In this document: piece by piece, positions 1 through 9,352 of the stretch
How the letters are laid out: each line of letters starts with the position of its first letter
Numbering within the stretch: position 1 is the first letter of the stretch
NCBI GenBank assembly: GCA_963835955.1
Contig: CAWIHZ010000010.1
Location: 62,001 to 126,000 of the forward strand
DNA: 64,000 nt
Direction: 5' to 3'
DNA from: Roseiarcus sp963835955
GTDB taxonomy: Bacteria; Pseudomonadota; Alphaproteobacteria; Rhizobiales; Beijerinckiaceae
Notes under the pieces: model-generated
What the model saw: the letters and a program-made list of their open reading frames with translations, nothing else
What the model was told of the DNA's origin: nothing
Databases searched by the model: none
Made by a program: the position numbers and the translations under genes

Positions 1-1
1 G

Positions 2-493
2 GTCCGGCGCCACGTCGCGCTATCCATCGTCGGAATCGACCGGACAGACAATGGCTATTTCCGGGCCAAGGTCGCCCAGGAGAAACTGATCGAGACCTCC
101 GGCATCCCCTACACCATCATCCGCTCGACCCAGTTCCTGGAATTCCTCGGCGGCATCGCCGCTTCCAGCGCGGATGGAAACGTGGTGAGGCTTCCGCCCG
201 TCCTGTTCCAGCCGATTGCGGCCGACGACGTTGCTCCCATCATCGCCGAGGCGGCGCTGGCGCCGCCGCGAAACGGCGTCATCGAGATCGCCGGCCCGGA
301 GCGGGCGCCGCTCAACGCAATCATCGCCCGCTATCTGAAGGCGGTCGGCGACCCGCGGGAGGTCGTGCGCGACCCCGAAGCCCGATACTGGGGCGGCCGG
401 GTCGAGGAGCGCTCGCTGGTGCCGTTGGGCGAAGCGCGCCTCGGCCGCATCGGTCTCGACGAATGGCTCCGCCGCTCACAAGCGGCAGCCTGA
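2..493 (+). CDS. NmrA-like NAD(P)H-binding oxidoreductase, 5' end outside window
   Basis: This is the C-terminal 163 residues of an atypical short-chain dehydrogenase of the NmrA/NAD(P)H-binding type. The frame is open from base 2 and stops at 493; the N-terminal Rossmann glycine motif lies upstream of the window. Visible family features are the segment YFRAKVAQEKLIE, where the K-x-x-x-E helix follows the dinucleotide pocket, and then a Pro-Tyr-Thr-Ile-Ile-Arg-Ser-Thr-Gln-Phe stretch, which is typical of NmrA-like proteins. Family members reduce quinones or small carbonyls, or act as redox sensors without turnover; the substrate cannot be told here. An exporter remnant follows on the same strand after about 65 bases. 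Confidence 0.8.
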   Translation, partial: VRRHVALSIVGIDRTDNGYFRAKVAQEKLIETSGIPYTIIRSTQFLEFLGGIAASSADGNVVRLPPVLFQPIAADDVAPIIAEAALAPPRNGVIEIAGPERAPLNAIIARYLKAVGDPREVVRDPEARYWGGRVEERSLVPLGEARLGRIGLDEWLRRSQAAA

Positions 494-559
494 ATTCGTT
501 TGGCGGCGTGCTCGCGGATGCGCCAAGGAAGAACAACGCCGAGGCGACCCGTGGCGCGG

Positions 560-935
560 CCTGGAGCGGCTGTCGGCTTGCTCAGTCTGCCGCGCAACGT
601 AGGCGGCGACGTCGGGACGTCGGCGGCCCAGACGACGCACGAGCGCCGCGAACAATTCCGCTGCCTGCGTCCCGGCGAGCATCTCGATCAGCTCAATCCT
701 GCCGTGCGTTCCTTCATCGCGTAGGCGCGGGGCCTTGTTCCAGACCGGCGATCCGGTTGTCTCGAAAGGGCTGGCCTGGCAAGCGCTCGAGAATCCGCGC
801 CAGCAGCAAGCCTCCGCCCTCGCCTATTTCGATTGCTTCTGGCCGATGGCCGCCGTGATGCTCGCGCTGGCGCCCGTGGTGCTGGTGATGAAACACTCGG
901 CGGCCGAGAAGGGCGCTCGCCATATTGTTGAATGA
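560..935 (+). pseudogene. Remnant of a DHA2-family (EmrB-like) MFS drug exporter
   Basis: Two adjacent frames carry the end of an EmrB/QacA-type 14-helix exporter. The first (to the TAG at 722-724) reads like the segment before the last periplasmic loop, with R-N-V-G-G-D-V-G-T-S. The second (735-935) reads like the last loop and final helix, with QASALAYFDCFWPMAAV and a lysine-containing C-terminus ending at a TGA. The two frames differ, so at least one frameshift lies near 722-735, and the whole N-terminal part of the roughly 500-residue exporter is absent. The fragment therefore cannot make a transporter. It lies directly behind the NmrA-like gene and is overlapped in antisense by the end of the metallo-hydrolase gene. 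Confidence 0.75.
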
Positions 936-2083
936 GTCCGCTTGGCGACCGCTGAACGACGCCTTTCCGCCTTCCGCTCACGCGACTGCAGCAGCTCTTG
1001 CCGGACCCGCAACACGACGGCGGCCCGACCGCGGCTCACGCCGCCGCCAGCGCCAGGCCGCGCGACGTCGAACTCGACCCGCAGCCGTTCGCGGCGCAGC
1101 ATAAAGTTGACGTGCGCCAGAGCCTCGCCGAAGGCGAACACCATCTGGTGCGGGTCCTCGATTCTGCGGCCGAAAATGACCGGGACCAGTTCGGCGACCG
1201 TCTGCGGCTCGGCCCGGCAGGCCTCGAAAATCGCGATGCAGCGCGCCTCGTGGTGCGCGATCAGTTCGTCGGCCCGCGTTTTCAAGCCCACGAACGGCAG
1301 ATTATGGCCGGGCAGGATCAGAACGTCGTCGGGCAACGCGCTCTTAAGCTTTCCGAGCGAGCGCAGATAGGCGCCGAGCGGGTCGCCGTCCGGGTCCATC
1401 GCCTCGACGCTGACGTTGGGCGAGATTTTCGCCATCACCTGATCGCCACAGATGATGAGATTGTCGGCGGCTGAATAGAGCATGACCTGCTCGGGCGAAT
1501 GGCCGGCCCCTGTCATCACCTCGAATTCGCGCCCGCCGATTTTCAGCCGGTCGTCGGCGATCAGGCGCAGAAAGGTTCGCGGCGGGGCGGAGACCATGCG
1601 CAAATATTGTAGGCCGTTGCCGAGCAGGGTCTCCGTCCCTTCCTCGCTGAGGCCGTGCGAGCGGTAGAAGCCGCGATAGGGCTCGGACTTGAGCGCGGCT
1701 GGGTCGAGGCGGATGTTGAGCGCGATCAGATATTCGGTCTGGCTCATCGCCAGTTTGAGGTCGAACCGCTCGCACAGCCATCCCGCCAGGCCCACGTGAT
1801 CGGGGTGGAAATGGGTGGCGATGACGCGGGTCAGCCTTCGCCCGGCGAGCGGCCCGGCGAGCAGCGCCTCCCAGGCGGCGCGGGTGCGCTCGTCGTCGAT
1901 CCCGGCGTCGATCAGCGCCAGCCCGTCGCCGTCCTCGATCAGATAGACGTTGACGTGGTCGAGCCGGAACGGCAGCGCCAGCCGCGCCCAGAATACGCCC
2001 GGACGGATCTCGATCGTCTCGCCGGTCTTGGGCGGCGCGGAACGAGGAAACTCCAGCGTCTCCGGCATCGCGTGGGTCGACAT
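824..2083 (-). CDS. MBL-fold metallo-hydrolase with an aberrant C-terminal extension
   Basis: A 419-residue protein of the metallo-beta-lactamase fold. The zinc motif T-H-F-H-P-D-H-V-G is present, followed by a Gly-His-Ser-Pro (third metal His), G-D-Q in the Asp ligand position and an L-P-G-H-N motif near the end of the core. Relatives are glyoxalase-II-like hydrolases of about 320-350 residues; substrate unknown. The core ends near residue 320. The last ~100 residues are Arg/Ala/Ser-rich, and the last ~37 (823-935) are the antisense of the exporter remnant, so the gene appears to have lost its original stop and reads into foreign sequence. The start is an ATG at 2083. A CoA-transferase gene lies just upstream on the same strand. 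Confidence 0.85.
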   Translation of the reverse strand: MSTHAMPETLEFPRSAPPKTGETIEIRPGVFWARLALPFRLDHVNVYLIEDGDGLALIDAGIDDERTRAAWEALLAGPLAGRRLTRVIATHFHPDHVGLAGWLCERFDLKLAMSQTEYLIALNIRLDPAALKSEPYRGFYRSHGLSEEGTETLLGNGLQYLRMVSAPPRTFLRLIADDRLKIGGREFEVMTGAGHSPEQVMLYSAADNLIICGDQVMAKISPNVSVEAMDPDGDPLGAYLRSLGKLKSALPDDVLILPGHNLPFVGLKTRADELIAHHEARCIAIFEACRAEPQTVAELVPVIFGRRIEDPHQMVFAFGEALAHVNFMLRRERLRVEFDVARPGAGGGVSRGRAAVVLRVRQELLQSRERKAERRRSAVAKRTHSTIWRAPFSAAECFITSTTGASASITAAIGQKQSK

Positions 2084-2117
2084 TGGGTCCTCAATTCCGA
2101 AACGGCGCCCGGCCGCC

Positions 2118-3146
2118 TCATCCGAGCGGGGAGAAGCGCGGCGCGGCGGCGGGGTCCAATCGGCCGCCGGGCCCGAGCCGGTAGACGCCGCGCGCCGCGT
2201 TTTGCGGATGGGCGGCGGCCTCGGCGAGGCTCAACACGGGAGCAAAGCATGCGTCGCCGCCTTCCAGCAGCGCGCGCCAGTGCGCGCTCGGCCGGCTTAA
2301 GAACAGCGCGCGAAAACGCGCTTTCAGCGCCGGCCAGGCGGCCATGTCGTATTGCGCCTGCGGATCGACGTCCGCAAGGCCGAGCTTTTCGATCAGCAGC
2401 GCATAGAACCGGGGCTCGAGCGCCCCGATGCTGACGTATCGGCCATCGGCGCAGGCGTAGACGTCGTAGAACGGCGAATCATGAAAAATGCTGGGTCTCT
2501 GCGCGTCCAGCATCCCTTCAGCGCGCGCCCACAGGGCGATGCCGCTCAAAGCGGCGACGATGTCGACGATCGAGCAATCGACGACGCATCCCTTACCCGT
2601 CCGGCCCGCGGCGAAGACTGCGCTCATGAGGCCGAAGGCGAGGCCGAGGGCGCCGCCGGCGTCGCCGAGAACGGTCGGGGGCGCGATCGGCGCGCAGCCC
2701 TCGCGGGCGGCCAGCGACAGCACGCCGCTCAGCGCCAGATAGTTGAGATCGTGGCCGGCGGCCTGGGAGAGCGGCCCATCCTGTCCCCAGCCGGTCATGC
2801 GGCCATAAACGAGGCGCGGGTTGCGCTTGGCGCAGTCGGCGGGGCCGAGGCCGAGACGCTCCATCACGCCCGGCCGGGCGCCCTCGATCAGCGCGACGGC
2901 TTTCTCGACCAGCCCCAGCGCCTGTTCGACCGCCTCGGAGCGCTTGAGGTCGAGCGCGATCTTCCGCTTTCCGCGCCGCAGCGCCTCGTCGGCGCCGCCG
3001 TTGTCGGGGTTCCCGATCGCCGGCTTGTTCGGGCGAACGATCGCGACTACGTCGGCGCCCAGGTCGGCCAGCATGCGCCCCGCCAGCGGTCCCGGGCCGA
3101 TGCCCTCGAACTCGACCACGCTCAATCCCTCAAGCGGCCGAATCAT
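2118..3146 (-). CDS. Family III CoA-transferase / alpha-methylacyl-CoA racemase-like (CaiB/BaiF), short C-terminus
   Basis: A 342-residue class III CoA-transferase, closest in pattern to alpha-methylacyl-CoA racemase (AMACR). The N-terminus PLEGLSVVEFEGIGPGP and the ADLGADVV element are typical, and G-H-D-L-N-Y carries the conserved Asp of the AMACR/CaiB active site. AMACR epimerises 2-methyl-branched acyl-CoA esters; other family members move CoA between acids, so the exact reaction is open. Typical racemases are about 360-390 residues and continue after the A-P-R-F-S motif. Here the frame stops five codons later, so the C-terminal tail is missing or the stop is a recent mutation. It is encoded 34 bases upstream of the metallo-hydrolase and probably shares its transcript. 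Confidence 0.85.
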   Translation of the reverse strand: MIRPLEGLSVVEFEGIGPGPLAGRMLADLGADVVAIVRPNKPAIGNPDNGGADEALRRGKRKIALDLKRSEAVEQALGLVEKAVALIEGARPGVMERLGLGPADCAKRNPRLVYGRMTGWGQDGPLSQAAGHDLNYLALSGVLSLAAREGCAPIAPPTVLGDAGGALGLAFGLMSAVFAAGRTGKGCVVDCSIVDIVAALSGIALWARAEGMLDAQRPSIFHDSPFYDVYACADGRYVSIGALEPRFYALLIEKLGLADVDPQAQYDMAAWPALKARFRALFLSRPSAHWRALLEGGDACFAPVLSLAEAAAHPQNAARGVYRLGPGGRLDPAAAPRFSPLG

Positions 3147-3227
3147 GCTGCAATCCCCCCTCGACCCGCGTCCCCCCGGAGGGCCAGTCTACACAGCGGT
3201 CGGCGGGAGGACAGAGCTTGTCCCCGC

Positions 3228-4367
3228 TCAAGAAATATTCGACCGGAGAGGAGCGCGGATGGGCTCATTGATTGCTTGGCGCTCGGGAAACAGCGCCTTC
3301 AGGGCTTCGGGCGAGGCCGCGGCGACGCCGCGTTCGGTGATGAGGCCGGTCACCAGGCGCGCGGGCGTGACGTCGAACGCCGGATTGGCCGTGCGGCCGC
3401 CCTCGGGCGAGATTCTGACCCGCGTGACCGCGCCGTCCTCGCCCCGGCCCTGAACGAAATCCACTTCGTCGGCGCTGCGCTCCTCGATCGGGATTTCCTT
3501 CACCCCGTCGTGAACCGTCCAGTCGATCGTCGGCGACGGCAGCGCGACATAGAACGGCACCCCATTGTCGCGCGCCGCCAGCGCCTTCAGGTAGGTGCCG
3601 ATCTTGTTGCAGACGTCGCCGTCGGCGGTGGTCCGGTCCGAGCCGACGATCACCATGTCGACGAGGCCATGCTGCATCAGATGGCCGCCGGCGTTGTCGA
3701 CGATCAGCGTGTGCGGCGCGCCGTGATTGGCGAGCTCCCAGGCGGTCAGATGCGCGCCCTGATTGCGCGGGCGGGTTTCGTCGACATAGACATGGACGGC
3801 CAGGCCTTCTTCGAGCGCAAGATAGACCGGAGCGGTGGCGGTGCCGTAATCGACCGTCGCCAGCCAGCCGGCGTTGCAATGGGTCAGCACGTTGACCGGC
3901 TCTCCGGGCCTCTTCAGCGCGGCCAGGCGGCGAAGGATGTCGAGGCCGTTGCGACCGATCGCGCGGTTGATCTCGACGTCCTCGTCGGCGATGCGCTGAG
4001 CCTCCTTGTAGGCGGCGGCGGCGCGCTGCGGGACCGGGAGCGGCCGCAGGCGCGCGCGCGCGGCGTTAAGCGCCCAGCGCAGGTTGATGGCGGTCGGCCG
4101 GGTCGCGTGGAGGCGTTCCCACGCCGCGTCGAGACCGGCGTCGCTGGCATCGTCGCGCATGGCGAGCGCGACGCCATAGGCCGCCGTCGCGCCGATCAGG
4201 GGCGCGCCGCGAACCCACATGTCGCGAATCGCCGTCGCGGCGTCGTCGAGTCCGCGCAGCGTCGCGATCCTAAATTCATGCGGCAGCCATCGCTGGTCGA
4301 TGACGTCGACGCTCGAGCCGTCCGCGTTGAGCCAGATCGTCCGATACGCGCGCCCGCCGATCTTCAC
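3228..4367 (-). CDS. mtnA: S-methyl-5-thioribose-1-phosphate isomerase
   Basis: MtnA converts methylthioribose-1-phosphate to methylthioribulose-1-phosphate in 5'-methylthioadenosine salvage. The protein (379 residues, usual length 340-370) has the family motifs R-G-A-P-L-I-G near residue 55, T-H-C-N-A-G containing the catalytic Cys, V-G-S-D-R containing the catalytic Asp, and N-K-I-G-T-Y. The start is GTG at 4367, preceded by a GAGGAGA Shine-Dalgarno; the nearby ATG is out of frame and runs into TGA. No other methionine salvage gene (mtnK, mtnB, mtnC, mtnD) lies in the window, so the product could feed either methionine salvage or a methylthio-ribulose shunt encoded elsewhere. Confidence 0.95.
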   Translation of the reverse strand: MKIGGRAYRTIWLNADGSSVDVIDQRWLPHEFRIATLRGLDDAATAIRDMWVRGAPLIGATAAYGVALAMRDDASDAGLDAAWERLHATRPTAINLRWALNAARARLRPLPVPQRAAAAYKEAQRIADEDVEINRAIGRNGLDILRRLAALKRPGEPVNVLTHCNAGWLATVDYGTATAPVYLALEEGLAVHVYVDETRPRNQGAHLTAWELANHGAPHTLIVDNAGGHLMQHGLVDMVIVGSDRTTADGDVCNKIGTYLKALAARDNGVPFYVALPSPTIDWTVHDGVKEIPIEERSADEVDFVQGRGEDGAVTRVRISPEGGRTANPAFDVTPARLVTGLITERGVAAASPEALKALFPERQAINEPIRAPLRSNIS

Positions 4368-4475
4368 GCCATCGTCTCCTCAGCCGCCTTCCGCCGCACC
4401 TTAGAGGGAGGGCGCGCCCGGACGCAATGCGTGTGGGGTCGGGCCGGGGCGCGACCAGTCGCCCGATGGGAAAGC

Positions 4476-5219
4476 CTAAAGCGCAAACCCGCCGTCGACG
4501 AGATAGATCTGCCCGGTTGCGAACGCGCTTTCGTCGGAAGCGAGATAGACCGCGAGCGCGGCCACTTCTTCGGGCTTGCCGAGCCGGCCCATCGGCTGGC
4601 GGTCGACGAAATCCTGGCGCACGGCCGCGGTCGGCTTGCCGCTGGAGCGGCTGAGCGCCTCGATGCGTCCCTCCAGCGACGGGCTCTCGATCGTGCCCGG
4701 ACAGATGGCGTTGCAGCGCACGCCCTTGCGGATGAAATCCGCCGCGACCGATTTGGTGAGCCCGATCACCGCGGCCTTCGAGGCGCCATAGACATATCGG
4801 TTGGGGATGCCGCGCACAGAGGAGGCGCCCGAGGCGACATTGACGATCGCGCCGCCGCCTTTTTCGAGCATTCCCGGCAGAAAGGCGCGGATCGTGCGAT
4901 GCATCGACTTGATGTTGAGATCGAAGGAGAAATCCCAGTCTTCATCCGAACAGTCGAGCACGGTCCCGTGGTGCACGAACCCGGCGCAGTTGAACAGGAC
5001 GTCGATCGCGCCGATTTCGCGCGCGAGCGCGGCGACTTCCGGCGTCGAGCGCACGTCGAGCTTGCGCTTGTCGGCGTCGAGCCCGGCGAGGCCGCCGACG
5101 TCGATGTCGGTCGCGACGACGCGGGCGCCTTCGCGCGCGAACGCCTCCGCCGTCGCCCGGCCGATGCCCGCCGCCGCCGCCGTCAGCAACGCGACCTTCC
5201 CCGCCAATCGTCCCGCCAT
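4476..5219 (-). CDS. Short-chain dehydrogenase, BDH2/DHRS6-like
   Basis: A classical SDR of 247 residues. The T-A-A-A-A-G-I-G nucleotide motif (normally TGxxxGIG), N-C-A-G, the catalytic Ser region and Y-x-x-x-K (Y-G-A-S-K) are all present. The stretch FVHHGTVLDC and the following W-D-F-S-F segment closely resemble animal DHRS6/BDH2 (cytosolic 3-hydroxybutyrate dehydrogenase, linked to a dihydroxybenzoate siderophore) and bacterial 2-keto-3-deoxy-L-fuconate dehydrogenases. NAD preference is suggested by the Asp after beta-2 (T-D-I-D). I chose the ATG at 5219 because the protein then begins at the normal MAGRLAGK; the longer frame upstream is Arg-rich and has no homology. Substrate unproven. 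Confidence 0.9.
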   Translation of the reverse strand: MAGRLAGKVALLTAAAAGIGRATAEAFAREGARVVATDIDVGGLAGLDADKRKLDVRSTPEVAALAREIGAIDVLFNCAGFVHHGTVLDCSDEDWDFSFDLNIKSMHRTIRAFLPGMLEKGGGAIVNVASGASSVRGIPNRYVYGASKAAVIGLTKSVAADFIRKGVRCNAICPGTIESPSLEGRIEALSRSSGKPTAAVRQDFVDRQPMGRLGKPEEVAALAVYLASDESAFATGQIYLVDGGFAL

Positions 5220-5431
5220 TGCGACGCTCCTTCCCGAGATTGATCCGGCCGTCCCTCGGACGTCCGCGCCGAGGTTGTACGCGACCTCGCGGCGCCTTCC
5301 TAGCGCCAGCCGACGACCCGCCGGAGACGCTTGACCTGCGCCGGCCCGCCGGCCGAGTTGCCAAGACGCCGCAAACTGGCATACACAGCGGCGCGATCGA
5401 GCCCGCGCCGTCGCGCGCTCGATCCCAAAAG

Positions 5432-5507
5432 GCCGCAATAGCTCAGCTGGTAGAGCACGTCATTCGTAATGATGGGGTCGGGGGTTCGAATCCTCCTTGC
5501 GGCACCA
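5432..5507 (+). tRNA. tRNA-Thr (anticodon CGT)
   Basis: A complete cloverleaf can be drawn. The acceptor stem is GCCGCAA (5432-5438) with TTGCGGC (5497-5503), followed by discriminator A and an encoded CCA (5505-5507). The D arm is GCTC/GAGC. The anticodon stem CGTCA/TGATG encloses the loop TTCGTAA, giving anticodon CGT at 5465-5467, which reads the Thr codon ACG. The T arm is GGGGG-TTCGAAT-CCTCC with one G-T pair. No integrase gene or second copy of the tRNA 3' end is seen nearby. Confidence 0.97.
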
Positions 5508-5837
5508 TTTTTACCTTAGAGCGTTAGTCTTTCTTGGCTCAGCGCCTTTGGCGCGGAGCAATTTGTGATAGCCGTTCGAAGGTCTGGCCTGAAAACGTCA
5601 GGCTGCGGGGCGCGATCCGCTGCTGTTGCTTCCCGCGCTTCGGTCCCATAACGCGCCGACAGGACCGGCGCACCGCGGCCAGCGAGGCGATCGCGGCGAG
5701 CGTCAGCAGCTCTTGGATTCGCGATACCGCGATCCCCATTCGATCTCCTCGGAGCATGAGAGCCACTCCGCCGGCTTCCCCGAAGCGCATGCCTGCCCTA
5801 CGGTGTCGGACGATGGGCCGGGCAGGGCGGGCGAGCG
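5508..5837. other. Gene-poor stretch after tRNA-Thr
   Basis: About 330 bases between the tRNA and the DUF4105 gene. A short minus-strand frame (5539-5790, 83 codons) is open but has no recognisable motif and no clear ribosome site, so I do not call it a gene. A short T-run (5508-5512) follows the tRNA and could end its transcript. No attachment-site repeat or integrase fragment was recognised. Confidence 0.4.
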
Positions 5838-6857
5838 ATGCGACGAGGCTGGGGCATACGAATAAGCGCCAGCCTCGTTTCGGCTCTGATCATTGTTCCG
5901 TTGAGCCTGTGGGCCGCGCTCGCCCTGTGGTTCAGGCTCCCGGCGCCGGAAGGCTTCAGGGCTCTCGCCGCGGGTCTGTTCATTGTCCTCGGGCTTGCGA
6001 CAATCGCAGCGCTCTTCTCGCGCCGGGGCTTGACCGCGCTGATCGTGTTTGCGCTGGCCTTCGGCGGACTGCTGGTCTGGTGGGACGGAATCAGGCCTCC
6101 GGCGAATGGCGACTGGGCGCCAGACGTCGCGCGCCAGACGACCGGCGCGCTCGACGGCGACATTCTGACGCTCTCGGACGTGCGCGACTTCGATTGGAGG
6201 AGCGACAAAGATTTCACCCCGCGATGGAGCAGGCGGACTTACGACCTCGCCAAGCTGCGCACGCTCGACCTTTTTCTCTCTTATTGGTCCGGACCCCGGA
6301 TCGCCCACCTCATTCTCAGCTTCGGCTTCGAGGGCGGCGACTTCCTGGCCTGGTCGGTCGAGGTCAGACGCGCGAGAGACGGCGTCTATTCGCCCGTCGC
6401 CGACGCCTTCAAGACCAGCCCCGTCGTCGTCATCGCCGCGACCGAGCGCGACATCGTTCGGCTGCGCACGAATATTCGCCGCGAGGACGTCCGGCTCTAT
6501 CGGCTGCGGACCCCGCCCGATGAGGCCCGCGTGCTTCTCAGGCAATATGTCGAGGATTCGAACGCGCTCGCGGTGAAACCCGCGTTCTACAATTCGATCA
6601 CCACCAACTGCACGACGGCGGTGGCGAAAATGATCCGGGCCGCCGGCGGAACCTTGCCGCTCGACTGGCGTCTCATCGTCAATGGCTATCTTCCCAGCTA
6701 TCTCTATACCCTCGGCGCGCTCGATACCGCCTATTCGCTGACTGAACTGAAGGCGCTGGCCCAAATCGACAAAGCCGCCAACAAGGCCGACGATTCCCCC
6801 GATTTCTCGCGCCTCATTCGCGTCGGCGTCCCCGCGCCGCGCGGCGGCGCGAAATGA
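5838..6857 (+). CDS. DUF4105 (Lnb N-terminal-type) membrane protein
   Basis: A 339-residue protein with three closely spaced N-terminal membrane helices (about residues 12-32, 40-58 and 65-82) and an extracytoplasmic domain of the DUF4105/Lnb_N family. The family signatures are the H-L-I-L-S-F-G-F core, where the His is the presumed general base, and the T-T-N-C-T-T segment near residue 255 with the presumed nucleophilic Cys. These are NlpC/P60-like papain-fold domains, so an amidase or acyl-transfer role at the envelope is likely but unproven. The gene stands alone, converging on livF with only 17 bases between the stops. The ATG at 5838 is preceded by a GGGCGAGC-type site. Confidence 0.85.
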   Translation: MRRGWGIRISASLVSALIIVPLSLWAALALWFRLPAPEGFRALAAGLFIVLGLATIAALFSRRGLTALIVFALAFGGLLVWWDGIRPPANGDWAPDVARQTTGALDGDILTLSDVRDFDWRSDKDFTPRWSRRTYDLAKLRTLDLFLSYWSGPRIAHLILSFGFEGGDFLAWSVEVRRARDGVYSPVADAFKTSPVVVIAATERDIVRLRTNIRREDVRLYRLRTPPDEARVLLRQYVEDSNALAVKPAFYNSITTNCTTAVAKMIRAAGGTLPLDWRLIVNGYLPSYLYTLGALDTAYSLTELKALAQIDKAANKADDSPDFSRLIRVGVPAPRGGAK

Positions 6858-6874
6858 CCGAGCGCGAAGTCCCT

Positions 6875-7580
<706 letters not shown>

Positions 7581-7588
<8 letters not shown>

Positions 7589-8336
7589 GCGCGTCCTCGC
7601 CGAGGTAGACTGCGCGCACGCGCTCGTCCGCCGCGATCTCCTCCGGCTCGCCCTCGGTGAGGAGCCGTCCGGCGACCAGCACCAGGATCCGGTCGGCGAA
7701 ATTGAACACGAGATCCATGTCGTGCTCGATGAGAAGGATCGCGGCATCCGACGGCAGGGCGGCGAGGGCGGCGAGAATGTCTTGCCGCTCCTCTTCCGGC
7801 ACCCCTGCGGCGGGCTCGTCGAGCAGCAGCACGCGCGGGCGGGTCGCGAGCGCCAGCGCAATCTCCAGGAGCCGCTGCTTGCCGTAGGGCAGGCTGTGAG
7901 TCGGCTGGTCCATCTCGGGCTCGAGGCCGAAGCGGGCCAGCAGCGCCTCGATCTCGGCGACGATCGCCGGGCGCGTTCCGGCCACGCGCCAGAAATCGGC
8001 GCCCGATCCGTTGCGCTCCGAGATCGCAAGACCAAGCGACTCGGCGGGCGTCAGATGAGGGAACAACTGATTGATCTGAAATGTTCGCGACAGGCCGAGC
8101 CGCACCCGGCGGTTCGGGGCCAGCGCCGTGACGTCGCGGCCCTGCAGGAAGACCTGGCCCTCGCTCGGCCTGACGACCCCGGTCAGGAGATTGATCAGCG
8201 TCGTCTTGCCCGCGCCGTTGGGGCCGATGAGCGCCTGACGAACCCCGGGCTGCAGGCTGAAGGATACGTCGTCGGTGGCGGTGAGCGCGCCGAAGCGCCG
8301 CGTCAGGCGCCGCGCCTCGAGCGCCGGCGCGGTCAC
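7581..8336 (-). CDS. livG: Branched-chain-type ABC transporter ATPase LivG
   Basis: A 251-residue ATPase with Walker A G-P-N-G-A-G-K-T-T, the LivG-specific segment G-L-S-R-T-F-Q-I-N-Q-L-F, and Walker B V-L-L-L-D-E-P-A-A-G. The LivG-type signature is degenerate (L-P-Y-G-K-Q-R), which is normal for this subfamily. The start is GTG at 8336, sharing four bases with the TGA of livM (GTGA), which indicates coupled translation. A longer upstream frame exists but lies entirely inside livM and adds an Arg-rich tail. It works with LivF on the cytoplasmic face of the LivH/LivM pore. Confidence 0.92.
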
Positions 8337-9352
8337 GCCGCGCCCCCGCCCTTGCTTGCGGGCATGATCACTGAGGCGGCGCGAACGACGGTCTCGCGGA
8401 CGCGCTCGCGGCCGATCAGCACCAGCGCGACCAGAAGCGCCCCGATCCAGAATTCCCAATATTCGGGCGTCGCGGCCGAAATCACGTCCCGGAGCACAAT
8501 GAACAGCGCCGCGCCAATCAGGCCGCCATAGAGATAGCCGGCCCCGCCGACTATCAGCATCAGCATCACGTCGGCCGAGCGGTGGAAGTCAAACAGATCG
8601 AGCGACGCGATCTGCGTGGTTTGGGCGAGCAGGGCGCCGGCCGCGCCGGCATAGGCCGCCGAGACGGCATAGATGGCGATGATGCGCCGGCTGGTCGCGA
8701 TGCCGAGCGCGCCCGCGCGCAGCCGGTTCTCCCGGATCGCGGCTAGCGCGAGTCCGAACGGCGACTGGGCGAGGCGCCGGGCGATGGCGAATAGGATGAA
8801 AACGATCGCGAGACTGTAGAGCGCCGCGTTGCGCTGTCCGGTGAAGTCGATCGGGTAGCGGCCCAACACCCGTCCGATCGAAAAGTTGAGGCCGTCGGTG
8901 CCGCCGGTCAGCCAGCTCATGCGGTTGGCGAGTTCGCCCAGCATCAGCGAGACGCCCAGCGTCACCATGAGCCGCGTCAGATCGGCGCCGCGCAGCAGCA
9001 GCGGCGCGGTCGCGAGCCCGACCAGGGTGGCGACCGCGGCGCCGATGAAGAGCCCGAGAATCGGATCAGCCAAACCCCTGGTCGCGAGAATGGCGACGGC
9101 GTAGGCCCCGAGGCCCAAGAACGCGGCATGACCGAGCGACACGATTCCCGCCAGCCCGAGAATGAGGTCGAGCGATAGCGCGAACAGGCCGGCGATCAGG
9201 ATTTCGTTGAAGAGCGCCGCGCGCGAGGGCGTGGCGACAATCGCCGCCAGCAGGCCGAGCCAGAACACGATTTCGGGCCAGCGCCAGCGCGCCCGCCGAT
9301 GGAGGTGGGCGGCAAGGCGCCCCGCGGTCGCGGAGGCTCCAGCCGCGCTCAT
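8333..9352 (-). CDS. livM: Branched-chain-type ABC transporter permease LivM
   Basis: A 339-residue inner-membrane permease with about nine to ten hydrophobic helices. The LivM family signature G-x-x-S-L-G-H-A-A-F-x-G-x-G-A-Y is present around residue 70-85, and A-I-R-E-N-x-x-R-A the EAA-like loop facing the ATPases. The ATG at 9352 overlaps the TGA of livH by four bases (ATGA). The N-terminal ~35 residues are polar and Ala/Arg-rich, slightly longer than usual. It forms a heterodimeric channel with LivH. Confidence 0.92.
   Translation of the reverse strand: MSAAGASATAGRLAAHLHRRARWRWPEIVFWLGLLAAIVATPSRAALFNEILIAGLFALSLDLILGLAGIVSLGHAAFLGLGAYAVAILATRGLADPILGLFIGAAVATLVGLATAPLLLRGADLTRLMVTLGVSLMLGELANRMSWLTGGTDGLNFSIGRVLGRYPIDFTGQRNAALYSLAIVFILFAIARRLAQSPFGLALAAIRENRLRAGALGIATSRRIIAIYAVSAAYAGAAGALLAQTTQIASLDLFDFHRSADVMLMLIVGGAGYLYGGLIGAALFIVLRDVISAATPEYWEFWIGALLVALVLIGRERVRETVVRAASVIMPASKGGGAA

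Noticed and set aside
2352..5243. Very long open frame on the plus strand (about 960 codons)
   Set aside because: It is antisense to the CoA-transferase, mtnA and SDR genes, which have clear motifs. Its translation is Arg/Asp/Ala-rich without any motif, as expected from codon bias in high-GC DNA.
5432..5837. tRNA-Thr as a possible island attachment site
   Set aside because: No integrase and no duplicated tRNA 3' end were found on either side.
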